DNA of 64,000 nt, from positions 62,001 to 126,000 of the forward strand of contig NZ_JAKILA010000009.1 in NCBI RefSeq assembly GCF_023283885.1. The letters run 5' to 3'. The notes beneath the pieces are model-generated. The model ran no database searches, was not told the DNA's origin, and saw only the letters and a program-made list of their open reading frames with translations. Source of the DNA: Shewanella basaltis (GTDB taxonomy: Bacteria; Pseudomonadota; Gammaproteobacteria; Enterobacterales; Shewanellaceae). Shown piece by piece: positions 1-8,439 of the stretch (the first letter of the stretch is position 1; each line of letters begins with the position of its first letter). The position numbers and the translations under genes were made by a program.

Positions 1-171
1 TCCGCCCTGAAAAAACACTAAATAGGGCAGTTGCTTATGCTGATTTTGTACGCTAACAAGCTCGCGTGCAAAAACGGTAATTTGCTTGCTTGGGCTTTGT
101 TGATAATCGAGTGGCACCGAGAAAAAATGTTTACGTGTTTTGATGTCTGCTAACGTGCTATCAATGTGCAT
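1..171 (-). CDS. Prolyl aminopeptidase-like alpha/beta hydrolase, N-terminal part (cut by window edge)
   Basis: Only the first 57 codons are present; the rest lies before the window. The frame opens with MHIDSTLADIKTRKHFF and is open to the edge. It ends in YLVFFQGG, which matches the strand and oxyanion-hole segment (LVFLQGGPG) near the start of proline iminopeptidases of peptidase family S33. The N-terminal phrase FFSVPLDY is also typical of that group. Such enzymes are usually cytoplasmic and remove N-terminal proline from peptides. The catalytic Ser, Asp and His are outside the window, so the call rests on one motif and is family-level only. The gene is divergent from gloC, with a repeat element between them. 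Confidence 0.6.
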   Translation of the reverse strand, partial: MHIDSTLADIKTRKHFFSVPLDYQQSPSKQITVFARELVSVQNQHKQLPYLVFFQGG

Positions 172-250
172 ATTGATCCTACTTAGTCGTTGGAAGCGGG
201 ACATTGCGAAGGGCAATGGTATTTACCCAAACAACCCGAAGTTGATTGGT

Positions 251-520
251 ATATACCCAATCAACCTGAAGATGCTCGGTTTCAGCAAGAATTTACACGC
301 GTTTAGACAAGGCATTGATTGCGGGTAATGGTTATTCCCTTTCCAAAATCAATAACGCAGCATAAACGCGTGTAAAACTTGCCCTTTGGGAGTTTCACCG
401 TGCTTCCACTACGTTGTTACGTTAACTTATAAGGTAGCTACATTACTGCATTAACGCGCCTAGTATTGAAAACACGGTGAAGCTCTGAAACACGTCTCTT
501 CAAGTTGATTGGGTATATAT
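251..520. repeat. Nested palindromic repeat element (family IV, MITE-like)
   Basis: The stretch between the hydrolase and gloC is filled by an element about 270 bp long. Its ends are inverted repeats: ATATACCCAATCAAC at 251-265 and GTTGATTGGGTATAT at 504-518, extending with mismatches through CTGAAG/CTTCAA. Inside is a second, perfect 14-bp inverted pair, TTTACACGCGTTTA at 292-305 and TAAACGCGTGTAAA at 363-376. A third weaker pair lies around GTTTCACCGTG and CACGGTGAAGC. Another copy of the end motif (GTTGATTGG) abuts the left side at 241-249. No ORF of note is present. It looks like a non-autonomous mobile or structured repeat; a fragment of the same end occurs after trpA. Confidence 0.7.
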
Positions 521-635
521 TGTACATCATCAATGCAAAGCGTGATGGGGATCGTATAAAATAGGTATCTAGATCAACGCTGCCTGATTAAAATTAGTGC
601 ATAATTAACATACGAATACAAGCCCGAGGTTGCCG

Positions 636-1280
636 ATGAAGTATCAAATCATCCCTGTTACTCCTTTTCAGCAAAACTGCAGTGTTATTTGGTGTGACAA
701 AACATTGAAGGCTGCGGTGGTCGACCCTGGTGGAGATATCGACAGGATTTTGGCCGAAATAACCAAACTTGGGCTCAGTGTTGACAAAATTTTACTGACC
801 CACGGCCATATTGATCATGTCGGCGGCGCAGCCAGTTTGGCGGCTAATTTATCTGTGCCCATTATTGGCCCGCATGAGGCAGATAAGTTTTGGTTAGATA
901 ATTTAGTTAAGCAAAGCCAAAATTTTGGTTTTGCGCGTGCAGAAGCATTTGAGCCGACGCAATACCTAAAAGAAGGTGATGTGGTAACCATTGGCGAGCA
1001 AACCGTTAACGTACTGCACTGTCCTGGCCATACGCCTGGTCATATTGTGTTTTTTAATGCTCAAAGTGCATTGGCCTGGGTGGGTGATGTGTTATTTAGA
1101 GGCTCGATTGGGCGAACCGATTTTCCGCAGTCAAACCATCAAGATTTGTTGCATTCTATTACCACTAAATTGTGGCCTTTAGGCAAAAATGTCAGTTTTA
1201 TTCCTGGGCACGGGCCTATGTCGACATTTGCTGAAGAGCGCCAGCATAATCCATTTGTGGCCGATCAGTTATTTGACTAA
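636..1280 (+). CDS. gloC: Hydroxyacylglutathione hydrolase GloC (YcbL family, metallo-beta-lactamase fold)
   Basis: The 214-residue product matches E. coli YcbL/GloC along its whole length, from the start MKYQIIPVTPFQQNCSVIWC to the end FIPGHGPMSTFAEERQHNPF. The family is a small type II glyoxalase that hydrolyses S-lactoylglutathione to lactate and glutathione in the cytoplasm. The metal-binding motif THGHIDH is at residues 55-61, with further ligands in HCPGHTPGH, VGDVLF and FIPGHGP. The ATG at 636 was chosen over the TTG at 630 because GAGG lies 6 bases upstream and homologues start at MxYxI. In E. coli the gene follows ldtD and mepK; here those two genes are about 34 kb away. Confidence 0.93.
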   Translation: MKYQIIPVTPFQQNCSVIWCDKTLKAAVVDPGGDIDRILAEITKLGLSVDKILLTHGHIDHVGGAASLAANLSVPIIGPHEADKFWLDNLVKQSQNFGFARAEAFEPTQYLKEGDVVTIGEQTVNVLHCPGHTPGHIVFFNAQSALAWVGDVLFRGSIGRTDFPQSNHQDLLHSITTKLWPLGKNVSFIPGHGPMSTFAEERQHNPFVADQLFD

Positions 1281-1296
1281 TCATGATGTGGCTTTA

Positions 1297-1322
1297 ATAC
1301 CATTCATAATGCGGATTGGTAT
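1297..1322. repeat. Short palindrome related to the ATACCAATC repeat family
   Basis: After gloC lies the 26-base imperfect palindrome bounded by ATACCATTC and GGATTGGTAT. Its right arm (ATGCGGATTGGT) is identical to the right end of the longer element at 34441-34606, so it is probably a solo end or deletion derivative. No T-tract follows, so it is unlikely to be a simple terminator. Confidence 0.45.
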
Positions 1323-1410
1323 AAGACACAAAATGAAACCAATGATTCTTTGCATTGTAAAGACAGTCTGTTAGCTTAGGAGTTTGCTTTTATTCTGATG
1401 GACAGTGTTC

Positions 1411-2430
1411 ATGGTGCAACACCTTGTAGATTTACTCGACGCCTGGTTACCGACATACCAAGATGACTGGGTGATGGCAGTGTTAACCCAGGTGCAAGGA
1501 TCTTCGTATCGTAAACCAGGGGCGATGATGTTTTTTCATCCCATGGGTAAAAGCCTGGGGATGTTAAGTGGTGGTTGCCTTGAAGCCGATCTTCGCCGCC
1601 ATGCTCAGCGCGCTATTCAAAATCAACAAGTACTGCAATTAACCTTTGATGCCACTGACGAGTCTGATAGCAGTTATCAGCTTGGTTGCGGAGGTATTGT
1701 GAATATTATGATGGTGTCGCTCAATAAAGCCAATAATTACTTGGGCTTAGTCAAAGTGCACGATGCGTTAATGCGCGGTGACAGTGGCTTTTACCAGCTA
1801 AATATTGCTAACGATGGCGCCCCTAGCCATGGGATTACAGGGCAATTTATTGAGCAAAAAAAGGACTCGGCCACTCAGGTTACTTTAAACAGCAAAACAG
1901 AAAAACATCTACAAGCACAAAACACCATACTCAGTATCCCTTTAAGGCCACCAGTACACATTGGTATTTTTGGTGGTGGATTAGACGCGCAACCCTTGGC
2001 GCAAATGGCACAAACCATGGGCTGGAAAGTGACCGTTTGTGATGAAAGAACGGCTTATGCCCGAACCTATGATTTTCCTGGTTGCCAAATTATTAAACAT
2101 CCAACCTCAAGCATTTCATTGGATATACTCACAAGCTTAGATGCTGCGTTTGTGATGAGCCATAACCTTAATATTGACGCTAATACGCTCAAGGCGTTAC
2201 AACCATTGGCATTAGCCTATATTTCATTACTCGGCCCTGCCCATCGCCGAGATAAAGTGCTTGATATTGCCAAATTACATGTGGCTGACTTTAGCGGATT
2301 TTTTTCAGCACCTGCTGGACTTGCGTTAGGAGGAGAGCTACCCGGCTCGGTGGCATTGAGTATGCTATCCCAATGTCATGGCGTACTGTATAAAAGCTCG
2401 TTAACTCACCTTGACACTGTGATGTTATGA
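1411..2430 (+). CDS. XdhC/CoxI family molybdenum hydroxylase maturation protein
   Basis: The product is about 339 residues. The N-terminal XdhC/CoxI domain is visible as GSSYRKPGAMM and the conserved LSGGCLEADL. The C-terminal Rossmann domain carries HIGIFGGGLDAQPLAQMA and ends with a FFSAPAGLALGGELPGSVALS segment. XdhC proteins bind molybdenum cofactor, promote its sulfuration and insert it into xanthine-dehydrogenase-type enzymes. The next three genes (cytidylyltransferase, 2Fe-2S subunit, Mo subunit) fit that role, and the stop overlaps the next start (ATGA). An upstream GTG at 1405 is an alternative start; no strong ribosome site distinguishes them. Confidence 0.85.
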   Translation: MVQHLVDLLDAWLPTYQDDWVMAVLTQVQGSSYRKPGAMMFFHPMGKSLGMLSGGCLEADLRRHAQRAIQNQQVLQLTFDATDESDSSYQLGCGGIVNIMMVSLNKANNYLGLVKVHDALMRGDSGFYQLNIANDGAPSHGITGQFIEQKKDSATQVTLNSKTEKHLQAQNTILSIPLRPPVHIGIFGGGLDAQPLAQMAQTMGWKVTVCDERTAYARTYDFPGCQIIKHPTSSISLDILTSLDAAFVMSHNLNIDANTLKALQPLALAYISLLGPAHRRDKVLDIAKLHVADFSGFFSAPAGLALGGELPGSVALSMLSQCHGVLYKSSLTHLDTVML

Positions 2431-3050
2431 CCATGGTTATGCCTGCTCATTGTGCCAATATAGTTAGCGTCATTTTAGCCGCTGGAGCAAGCAGTCGTTT
2501 TAATGGCAGTAAAATGACGGCGAAAATACATGCAGGGCAAACGCTGTTAGGCCAAAGCATTGCCACGCTTAATGAGGTGAGTACTCTGGCTAATATCGCT
2601 TTGCCAGCAGTGATATTGGGCGCACACATGACCGAAGAGGTGTTGAGCATTACTGCAGCAACTCACACAATAATAAATCCTCATTGGCAATTAGGGTTAT
2701 CAAGTTCAATAAAACAGGCCGTCAGTTACGCCGTTGCACTCAATGCTGAAGCATTGCTATTAACCCTTGCTGATCAAGTGGCGCTTAGTGCAGATGACTA
2801 CCTGCGCTTGATTGAGGCTTATCAGCAAAACGGCCACACAAGTTGCAGTTTTTATCATCAAGAGGTTGGCGCACCGGCTATTTTTATTGCTGATGATTTT
2901 ACTCAGTTAATGACCATTGATGGTGATAAAGGCGCAAAAAGTATCTTAAAACGCCGGGCAGCGCGACATTGTCTTAATGTGGTGACAATGGAAAATGGCC
3001 AATTTGATATCGATACACCTACTGATTTGGCTGTGTGGTTGAGTCGATAA
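2427..3050 (+). CDS. MocA-like molybdenum cofactor nucleotidyltransferase
   Basis: This 207-residue protein has the GT-A nucleotidyltransferase signature near the N terminus, SVILAAGASSRFNGSKM, and the metal-binding region LLLTLADQVALSADDY. The end, GQFDIDTPTDLAVW, matches the conserved FDIDTPEDL of MocA/MobA-type enzymes. The MocA group transfers CMP or a related nucleotide to molybdopterin, giving the dinucleotide cofactor used by molybdenum hydroxylases. The start overlaps the xdhC-like stop by 4 bases, so the two are probably translationally coupled. Cytosine rather than guanine specificity is inferred from the neighbouring xanthine-dehydrogenase-family enzyme, not read from the sequence. 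Confidence 0.82.
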   Translation: MTMVMPAHCANIVSVILAAGASSRFNGSKMTAKIHAGQTLLGQSIATLNEVSTLANIALPAVILGAHMTEEVLSITAATHTIINPHWQLGLSSSIKQAVSYAVALNAEALLLTLADQVALSADDYLRLIEAYQQNGHTSCSFYHQEVGAPAIFIADDFTQLMTIDGDKGAKSILKRRAARHCLNVVTMENGQFDIDTPTDLAVWLSR

Positions 3051-3120
3051 GTGGGCGCAAGTTTAACTGATTTCATCGTATGTAAATACGTAACATATTT
3101 GCCTTAATTAAGGAGTGATT

Positions 3121-3573
3121 ATGACAACCCCAACACAAAAATTAATGGTCAATGGTAAAGACTTTACCCTTGATGCAGATCCTAATATGCCGGTGTTATG
3201 GGCGTTACGTGACATTCTAGGCTTAACCGGTACCAAATTTGGTTGTGGGGCGGGCTTGTGCGGCGCCTGTACTATCCACGTTGATGGTAGCCCAATGCGG
3301 GGATGTTTAACCAGCCTTAAACAAGTGCAAGGTAAACAAGTGACCACCATCGAGGGCTTAGAAGCGCAAAAGCTCAAACAGGCATGGTTAGCACACAATG
3401 TGCCTCAATGTGGTTATTGCCAGGCTGGGCAGTTGATGTCAGCGGCGGCGCTATTAAAAACCACCGCAACCCCTACAGATGCACAAATTGATGATGCTAT
3501 GTCGGGCAACATATGCCGCTGCGGTACCTATCCGCGTATTAAAGCCGCGATCAAGTCAGTGTCGGAGGCTTAA
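3121..3573 (+). CDS. Aldehyde/isoquinoline oxidoreductase small subunit, [2Fe-2S] (IorA-like)
   Basis: A 150-residue two-cluster iron-sulfur protein. The plant-ferredoxin-type cluster is bound by Cys42, Cys47, Cys50 and Cys62 (CGAGLCGAC then RGC). The second cluster uses Cys97, Cys100, Cys132 and Cys134 (QCGYCQAG and [11 protein letters not shown]), the canonical xanthine dehydrogenase family pattern. It passes electrons from the molybdenum site of the downstream subunit to an acceptor. The ATG at 3121 is chosen because AGGAG sits 6 bases upstream; the GTG at 3115 would abut that site. It has no signal peptide and probably rides out through the Tat pathway with the large subunit. Confidence 0.9.
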   Translation: MTTPTQKLMVNGKDFTLDADPNMPVLWALRDILGLTGTKFGCGAGLCGACTIHVDGSPMRGCLTSLKQVQGKQVTTIEGLEAQKLKQAWLAHNVPQCGYCQAGQLMSAAALLKTTATPTDAQIDDAMSGNICRCGTYPRIKAAIKSVSEA

Positions 3574-3575
3574 TC

Positions 3576-5819
3576 ATGACGACATTTACCGCAGTTGAAA
3601 ATATTAGCCGTCGTAATGTACTTAAGCTATTTGGTGCTGTGGGCGGTGGGTTAGCCCTTGGTGGGACCAGTTTAGCGTGGAGTCCAATGGCGCTGGCACA
3701 AGACAAACAAGCCTTAATGAATTTATTTGTCGCCATTGGTGAAGACAATAAGGTGTATTTAACTTGTCATCGCTCTGAAATGGGACAGGGCATTCGCACC
3801 GGTATACCGCAGGTGTTAGCCGATGAACTCGAAGCTGACTGGGATAAAGTGGTTGTGGTGCAAGGCTTGGCTGATAAACGTTATGGCAGCCAAAACACTG
3901 ATGGTAGCCGCAGTATTCGTAAGCATTATCAGCGTATGCGTCAAATGGGGGCCACGGCTCGTACCATGCTAGAACAAGCCGCAGCCCAGCAATGGAATGT
4001 GCCTGTTACTGAGGTGTATGCCAAAGCACATAAGGTGCACCATAAAGCAAGTGATCAGTCTTTATCTTATGGTGACTTAGCGCTTGCTGCATCTAAGCTT
4101 GCTATGCCTAAGCTAGATTCTGTGACGTTAAAACCGGAAAGCGAATTTGTGCATATTGGCAAGTCACATACCATCGTTGACATGGATGCCATGCTTAGCG
4201 GTAAAGCCAAGTATGGTTACGATATCAAGCTTGATGGCATGTTATACGCCAGTATTACCCGTCCTCCCGTATTAGGCTGCGACGTGGTGAAACTTGATGA
4301 CACCAAGGCTCGCAGTATTGCAGGCGTTGTCGATATCATCACCTTGCCAGTGCCTAAAGGCGCGCCATTATTTCAACCGCTTGGAGGCGTAGCTGTTATT
4401 GCCACAAACAGTTGGAGTGCAATTGAGGCGCGTAAGGCCTTAGCGATTACTTGGTCTGAATCTGTCAATGACAGCCATGACTCTGATGTGTACTTAAAAG
4501 CATTGGTTGAGAGAGTTAAGCAGCCTGGCAAAGTTATCCGCCAATTTGGCGAGTCAGTCACAGATTGGCCAGCAGATAATACCGTGAATGCAGTTTATAC
4601 CGTCCCTTATTTAACCCATGCCATGATGGAGCCGCCCGTTGCCACCGCAAGTGTTACGGCCGATGGGTGTGAATTATGGGCATCGACGCAAACACCGCAA
4701 AGTACTCAACAAAATGTCGCGGGCGCACTTGGGTTAAGGGAAGAGCAAGTCAAGGTTAATGTTACCTTGCTAGGCGGCGGTTTTGGGCGTAAATCCAAGC
4801 CCGACTTTAGTGTTGAAGCGGCGGTGTTATCACAAAAGCTAATAAAGCCGGTTAAAGTGTGCTGGAGCCGTGAGGATGAGATCCAAAACGGTTATTACCA
4901 TGCGATTAGCGCGCAAATGTATCAGGCTAAAGTTGATGATAATAAGTTACCAACAGCATTGCTTGCGCGTACCGGGTTTCCGGCAATCAGTTCAACCTTT
5001 GCTGAAGGTGTTGAATATCCGTCTGACGGCGAACTTGATCTTGGTTTTAGTGATGTTCCCCTTGCACTTGAACACATTCAACTTGAAGCAGTAAAAGCCA
5101 CCGCCCATACCCGTATTGGCTGGATGCGTTCAGTTTGTAATATTCAGCATGCATTTGGTATGGGCAGTTTTGTGGATGAACTGGCGGTGAATGCCAACAT
5201 ACCCTGTATTGACATGTGGCGCCAATTGTTAGGTAAAGCCCGCATTGAAAACTTTGAAAACAACGGTTTTAAATACGGTAATTACGGTGAAGAGTTAGCC
5301 GACCATCCTGTTGATGTGGGGCGTTTTTTGAATGTGCTAGACACACTAGAAAGCGCACTTGCTAAAGCGCCTAAAGCGGGTAAAAATCAAGGTTGGGGCA
5401 TGTCGGTTCACCGCAGTTTTGTCAGTTATGTTGCGGTGGCAACCCTGGTTGAAGTGGTCGATAACCAGCTTAAAGTCATTAAGTCTATTGCGGTAATGGA
5501 TGCAGGCACTGTGGTGAACCCCGACAGAGTGCATTCGCAGTTAGAAGGTGCGGTGATTTTTGGCCTGAGCTTGGCAATGATGGGCGATATTAGCTTTAAA
5601 AACGGTAAAGTGGTGCAGTCTAATTTTCATGATTATCCATTATTGCGTTTACCTCAATGCCCAGACATTGAAACCCATATTGTGGCCTCTACAGCTAAAC
5701 CTGCGGGAGTCGGCGAGCCTGGTGTACCGCCTGTAGCACCTAGTTTAACCAATGCGATATTTGCAGCAACCGGTAAGCGATACCGTGACTTACCATTAAA
5801 TAAAGTATTATCTGTTTAA
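3576..5819 (+). CDS. Molybdenum hydroxylase large subunit, Tat-exported (IorB-like)
   Basis: This 747-residue protein begins two bases after the small-subunit stop. Residues 10-40 form a twin-arginine signal ([15 protein letters not shown] followed by a hydrophobic stretch and ALAQ), so the enzyme is expected in the periplasm. Mo-cofactor-binding features of the xanthine dehydrogenase superfamily are present: [28 protein letters not shown] and, near the end, GVGEPG with the catalytic Glu at about residue 714. The fused IorB-type arrangement (two Mo-binding halves in one chain, no FAD subunit) fits isoquinoline 1-oxidoreductase or aldehyde dehydrogenases of that class. The substrate cannot be read from the sequence. 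The operon order xdhC-mocA-iorA-iorB supports assembly as one enzyme. Confidence 0.88.
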   Translation: MTTFTAVENISRRNVLKLFGAVGGGLALGGTSLAWSPMALAQDKQALMNLFVAIGEDNKVYLTCHRSEMGQGIRTGIPQVLADELEADWDKVVVVQGLADKRYGSQNTDGSRSIRKHYQRMRQMGATARTMLEQAAAQQWNVPVTEVYAKAHKVHHKASDQSLSYGDLALAASKLAMPKLDSVTLKPESEFVHIGKSHTIVDMDAMLSGKAKYGYDIKLDGMLYASITRPPVLGCDVVKLDDTKARSIAGVVDIITLPVPKGAPLFQPLGGVAVIATNSWSAIEARKALAITWSESVNDSHDSDVYLKALVERVKQPGKVIRQFGESVTDWPADNTVNAVYTVPYLTHAMMEPPVATASVTADGCELWASTQTPQSTQQNVAGALGLREEQVKVNVTLLGGGFGRKSKPDFSVEAAVLSQKLIKPVKVCWSREDEIQNGYYHAISAQMYQAKVDDNKLPTALLARTGFPAISSTFAEGVEYPSDGELDLGFSDVPLALEHIQLEAVKATAHTRIGWMRSVCNIQHAFGMGSFVDELAVNANIPCIDMWRQLLGKARIENFENNGFKYGNYGEELADHPVDVGRFLNVLDTLESALAKAPKAGKNQGWGMSVHRSFVSYVAVATLVEVVDNQLKVIKSIAVMDAGTVVNPDRVHSQLEGAVIFGLSLAMMGDISFKNGKVVQSNFHDYPLLRLPQCPDIETHIVASTAKPAGVGEPGVPPVAPSLTNAIFAATGKRYRDLPLNKVLSV

Positions 5820-5889
5820 AGGTGTTTTCTGTGAAATATGTGAACATGAACACTTAAGTTAAGTTAGCTTAAGTCGATAATATTTAAGC

Positions 5890-5926
5890 CAAATGCCTAT
5901 GTGTATTCGCACCTAGGCATTTTTTA
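5890..5926 (+). terminator. Intrinsic terminator after iorB-like gene
   Basis: A stem AATGCCTA...TAGGCATT followed by a run of T lies 70 bases after the stop, consistent with rho-independent termination of the molybdenum hydroxylase operon. Confidence 0.75.
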
Positions 5927-6007
5927 TATTGAGTGACAGTTCACCATAAATTAGCCTTGTTTGACTATACTGAACAAGGTGTAACGCGTTTATTAATGTG
6001 TATATTA

Positions 6008-6093
6008 GGCTAGGCTCTGTTGATTTTTTGCTGGTTAAATGTGGTTGTGTTTAACACGTTATAATTAAGGCGAATGGATTGATGCTCAGTCAT
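6008..6093. repeat. Truncated copy of repeat family II
   Basis: The stretch from GGCTAGGCTCTGTTGAT to AAGGCGAATGGATTG aligns with the reverse complement of the right end of the element at 49444-49761 (GGCTAAGGCCTGTTGATC ... GAGGCGAATGGATTG). Only one end of the element is present. This fills most of the otherwise empty gap before the chemoreceptor gene. Confidence 0.6.
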
Positions 6094-6094
6094 T

Positions 6095-6136
6095 TAAGTC
6101 ACTATTTGTAAGCCACTATTTATAAGTCACTATTTG
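6095..6136 (+). repeat. Three tandem 14-bp repeats upstream of the chemoreceptor gene
   Basis: Units TAAGTCACTATTTG, TAAGCCACTATTTA and TAAGTCACTATTTG follow one another without gaps, about 70-112 bases before the MCP start. They could be iterated regulator-binding sites or a simple slippage product; the sequence alone does not decide. Confidence 0.7.
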
Positions 6137-6206
6137 CGGAAAAAACTTTGAAAGATCAACACGCCCCGGGTTTAGCTTGCGGTAAATTGCCTTAGGAAAC
6201 GTCAAG

Positions 6207-7652
6207 ATGAAACAAATCCAGTTTAGAAAAATTGATGCAATAATGATTAAGTTCAGCCTGAACGGAAAATTTTGGATTGTGTGTTCAATGGTTGCTGCCA
6301 TTACTTGTGTGATTGCGCTACTTAATTATCAGCATGCAACAGCGCTTATCACACAGGCATCTTTAGACAGAGTTAAAGCCAGTGTGCAAAGTGTTGCGAT
6401 AATAGCGAACACACAAAATTTACAAGGCACATCACTGCAACAGTTTGCCACAGATGCTCAGTTACAATTGTCGAGTCAAGATAATACCGGGCGTACAGGT
6501 GATACCGTTAGTGTATCAGCAAGTGTAGGTAATCAATATTTAACCCAAAGCCAACATGTTGCACAGTGGGAGCAAGAGGCTAAAAGTGATGCTCAGTTTA
6601 TGTTGATCATTGCATTAGTGGGTTTACTACCGTTATTTCAACTCAGTTACTGGATTTCTACCTCATTAGGCGGTGGGCTTTGGGAAATGTACATGGCCAT
6701 TAAACGCTTAGCCGATGGCGATTTAAGTTTTAGGCTGAACTTTTTTGGTACCGATGATTTTAGTTTAATTGCCAAAGACATTGATCGCTGCGCCGATAAC
6801 ATGAGTGAAATGGTTCAAGCCATTCGAAACAATGCGCAAACCTTATCGACAGCGGCCAATGAGTTTAGTAGCCAGGCCAATACCAATAAAGAGTTGATCG
6901 ATCAGCAGCATCACTTTTTAGATGCTGTGTCCCATGCTATGGAGCAAATGACTTCTGCCATTGCCGATGTCTCTCATCATGCCGGTGAAACCTCATCACA
7001 TACCCAACAAAATGCTCAGAAAATGGATCAGAGTCAGCATAAAATTAATGATGCTGTAAAAAGAGTCAGCTACTTGTCTGAGCGTATCGCCGAGTCGTAT
7101 TCGTCTGTTGAGCAACTGTCTCGGGATGCGACACAAATTAACGATGTTGTGACCACCATTGAAAGTATTTCAGAACAAACCAATCTATTGGCATTAAATG
7201 CCGCCATTGAAGCAGCAAGGGCTGGTGAGCAAGGCCGTGGTTTTGCTGTGGTTGCAGATGAAGTACGCACTCTTGCTGGACGCACTCAGCAGGCCACGGT
7301 TGAAATCCAAAAAATGATTGAAGGGCTGCAAAAGGGAGCGAAAAACCTCACAAGTATCACCAATGTGATTGTTGAACAAGCCGATGAAGGTAATGCCAGT
7401 ATTAAAGCCGTGGGCGATGATATTACCCAAATGGCCAGTTCAATCAATGCTGTATTTGATATGAGCAGCCAAATTGCCGCCTCGGCGGAGCAGCAAAGTA
7501 TGTCTGCTGGTGATATATCATCGCAAATTAGTCACATACGCCAACAATCTGAAATTATAAGCAATACGGCAAAACAGTCTAGCGTATTGGCTAAAGAGCT
7601 CAATGCGTCATCAACAGGTTTAGCCGCAATATTAAGCCAGTATAAAGTTTAA
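6207..7652 (+). CDS. Methyl-accepting chemotaxis protein
   Basis: A 481-residue transmembrane chemoreceptor. The order is a short cytoplasmic N terminus, membrane segment about 22-41, periplasmic region of only about 90 residues, second membrane segment about 132-151, HAMP domain directly after, and a long helical signalling domain. The conserved hairpin tip is visible as [35 protein letters not shown], read here as overlapping short motifs. The small periplasmic region gives no ligand clue. AGGA lies 9 bases before the ATG. It is separated from the cupredoxin-like gene by about 100 bases with no clear terminator, so it may be co-transcribed with the sensor and outer-membrane genes that follow. 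No C-terminal NWETF-type CheR tether is seen. Confidence 0.93.
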   Translation: MKQIQFRKIDAIMIKFSLNGKFWIVCSMVAAITCVIALLNYQHATALITQASLDRVKASVQSVAIIANTQNLQGTSLQQFATDAQLQLSSQDNTGRTGDTVSVSASVGNQYLTQSQHVAQWEQEAKSDAQFMLIIALVGLLPLFQLSYWISTSLGGGLWEMYMAIKRLADGDLSFRLNFFGTDDFSLIAKDIDRCADNMSEMVQAIRNNAQTLSTAANEFSSQANTNKELIDQQHHFLDAVSHAMEQMTSAIADVSHHAGETSSHTQQNAQKMDQSQHKINDAVKRVSYLSERIAESYSSVEQLSRDATQINDVVTTIESISEQTNLLALNAAIEAARAGEQGRGFAVVADEVRTLAGRTQQATVEIQKMIEGLQKGAKNLTSITNVIVEQADEGNASIKAVGDDITQMASSINAVFDMSSQIAASAEQQSMSAGDISSQISHIRQQSEIISNTAKQSSVLAKELNASSTGLAAILSQYKV

Positions 7653-7750
7653 CTTTTTTGCAATAATTTATCCTGTCAGTGGGTCTAGTTTGCAAAGGCG
7701 TATTGGCAAAGGCAATCCGCGGTAATGTGGTGGCAGCGAGAGGAGTAAGC

Positions 7751-8437
7751 ATGGCGGGTATATTGATAAATCGTGACAAGTTGAAGCAAAGTTTAACCAT
7801 ATTGTTGGGCGTGAGTTTATTCATGCCTTTTTACAAAGCTAACGCTCAGCAAATCACCATATTAACCAGCCAGGGGCAACCGGCAGTTAATATGGTGGTG
7901 TATTTACAACCCAAAGATATAAGCCATTTGCTTGTTGACACTGCGCCTGTAAAAGCTGAAGTGCATCAAAAAGATAAGCAGTTTTCACCTTACATTACTG
8001 TTGTTCAAAAGGGGCAGGAGGTTGCTTTTGTCAATGACGATGATATTACCCATCATATTTATTCTGCATTGGGCCCTAAGCGGTTTTCGTTTAAATTGCG
8101 CCAAGAACAGCAAAAACAACTGATTTTGTTTGAAAACGCCGGCCATGTGTCAATGGGGTGTAATATTCACGATTGGATGTCGGGGCATTTGCTGGTGGTC
8201 GACACCCCTTTTTATGCCATTACCGATGACAAAGGCACGGTTGTATTTGATGTATTACCTACAGATGAATATAGTGTGGTGGTATGGCACCCACAATTAA
8301 AACTCAAAGATAACCAGCAATTACAGACCTTGAGTTTGCCAAGTGAGCAAATGGTGTCAATCACCTTAGATGCCGAGTTTGATAATATTCCTAAGCAACA
8401 AAGTTTAGATGAATTTGACTTTCTAGAAGGATACTAA
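7751..8437 (+). CDS. Secreted cupredoxin-like protein (methylamine utilisation/plastocyanin type)
   Basis: The ATG at 7751 follows GAGAGGAG with good spacing, giving 228 residues; an upstream start at 7679 would add an unlikely leader. Residues 1-32 are a signal peptide ending ANA before QQ, so the protein is periplasmic. A cupredoxin fold is indicated by VVQKGQEVAFVNDDD, then His101/His102, and GCNIHDWM with Cys137, His140 and Met143. These are the order and spacing of type 1 copper ligands (His...Cys-His-Met). A C-terminal part (GTVVFDVLPTDEYSVVVWHP) resembles a carboxypeptidase regulatory-like beta domain. It is often annotated as methylamine utilisation protein by similarity, but no methylamine genes are nearby. 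The gene ends 2 bases before the c-di-GMP gene. Confidence 0.75.
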   Translation: MAGILINRDKLKQSLTILLGVSLFMPFYKANAQQITILTSQGQPAVNMVVYLQPKDISHLLVDTAPVKAEVHQKDKQFSPYITVVQKGQEVAFVNDDDITHHIYSALGPKRFSFKLRQEQQKQLILFENAGHVSMGCNIHDWMSGHLLVVDTPFYAITDDKGTVVFDVLPTDEYSVVVWHPQLKLKDNQQLQTLSLPSEQMVSITLDAEFDNIPKQQSLDEFDFLEGY

Positions 8438-8439
8438 TA

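Noticed and set aside
140..328. 62-codon plus-strand frame at the window start
   Set aside because: It overlaps the minus-strand hydrolase start and repeat DNA; its composition is not protein-like.
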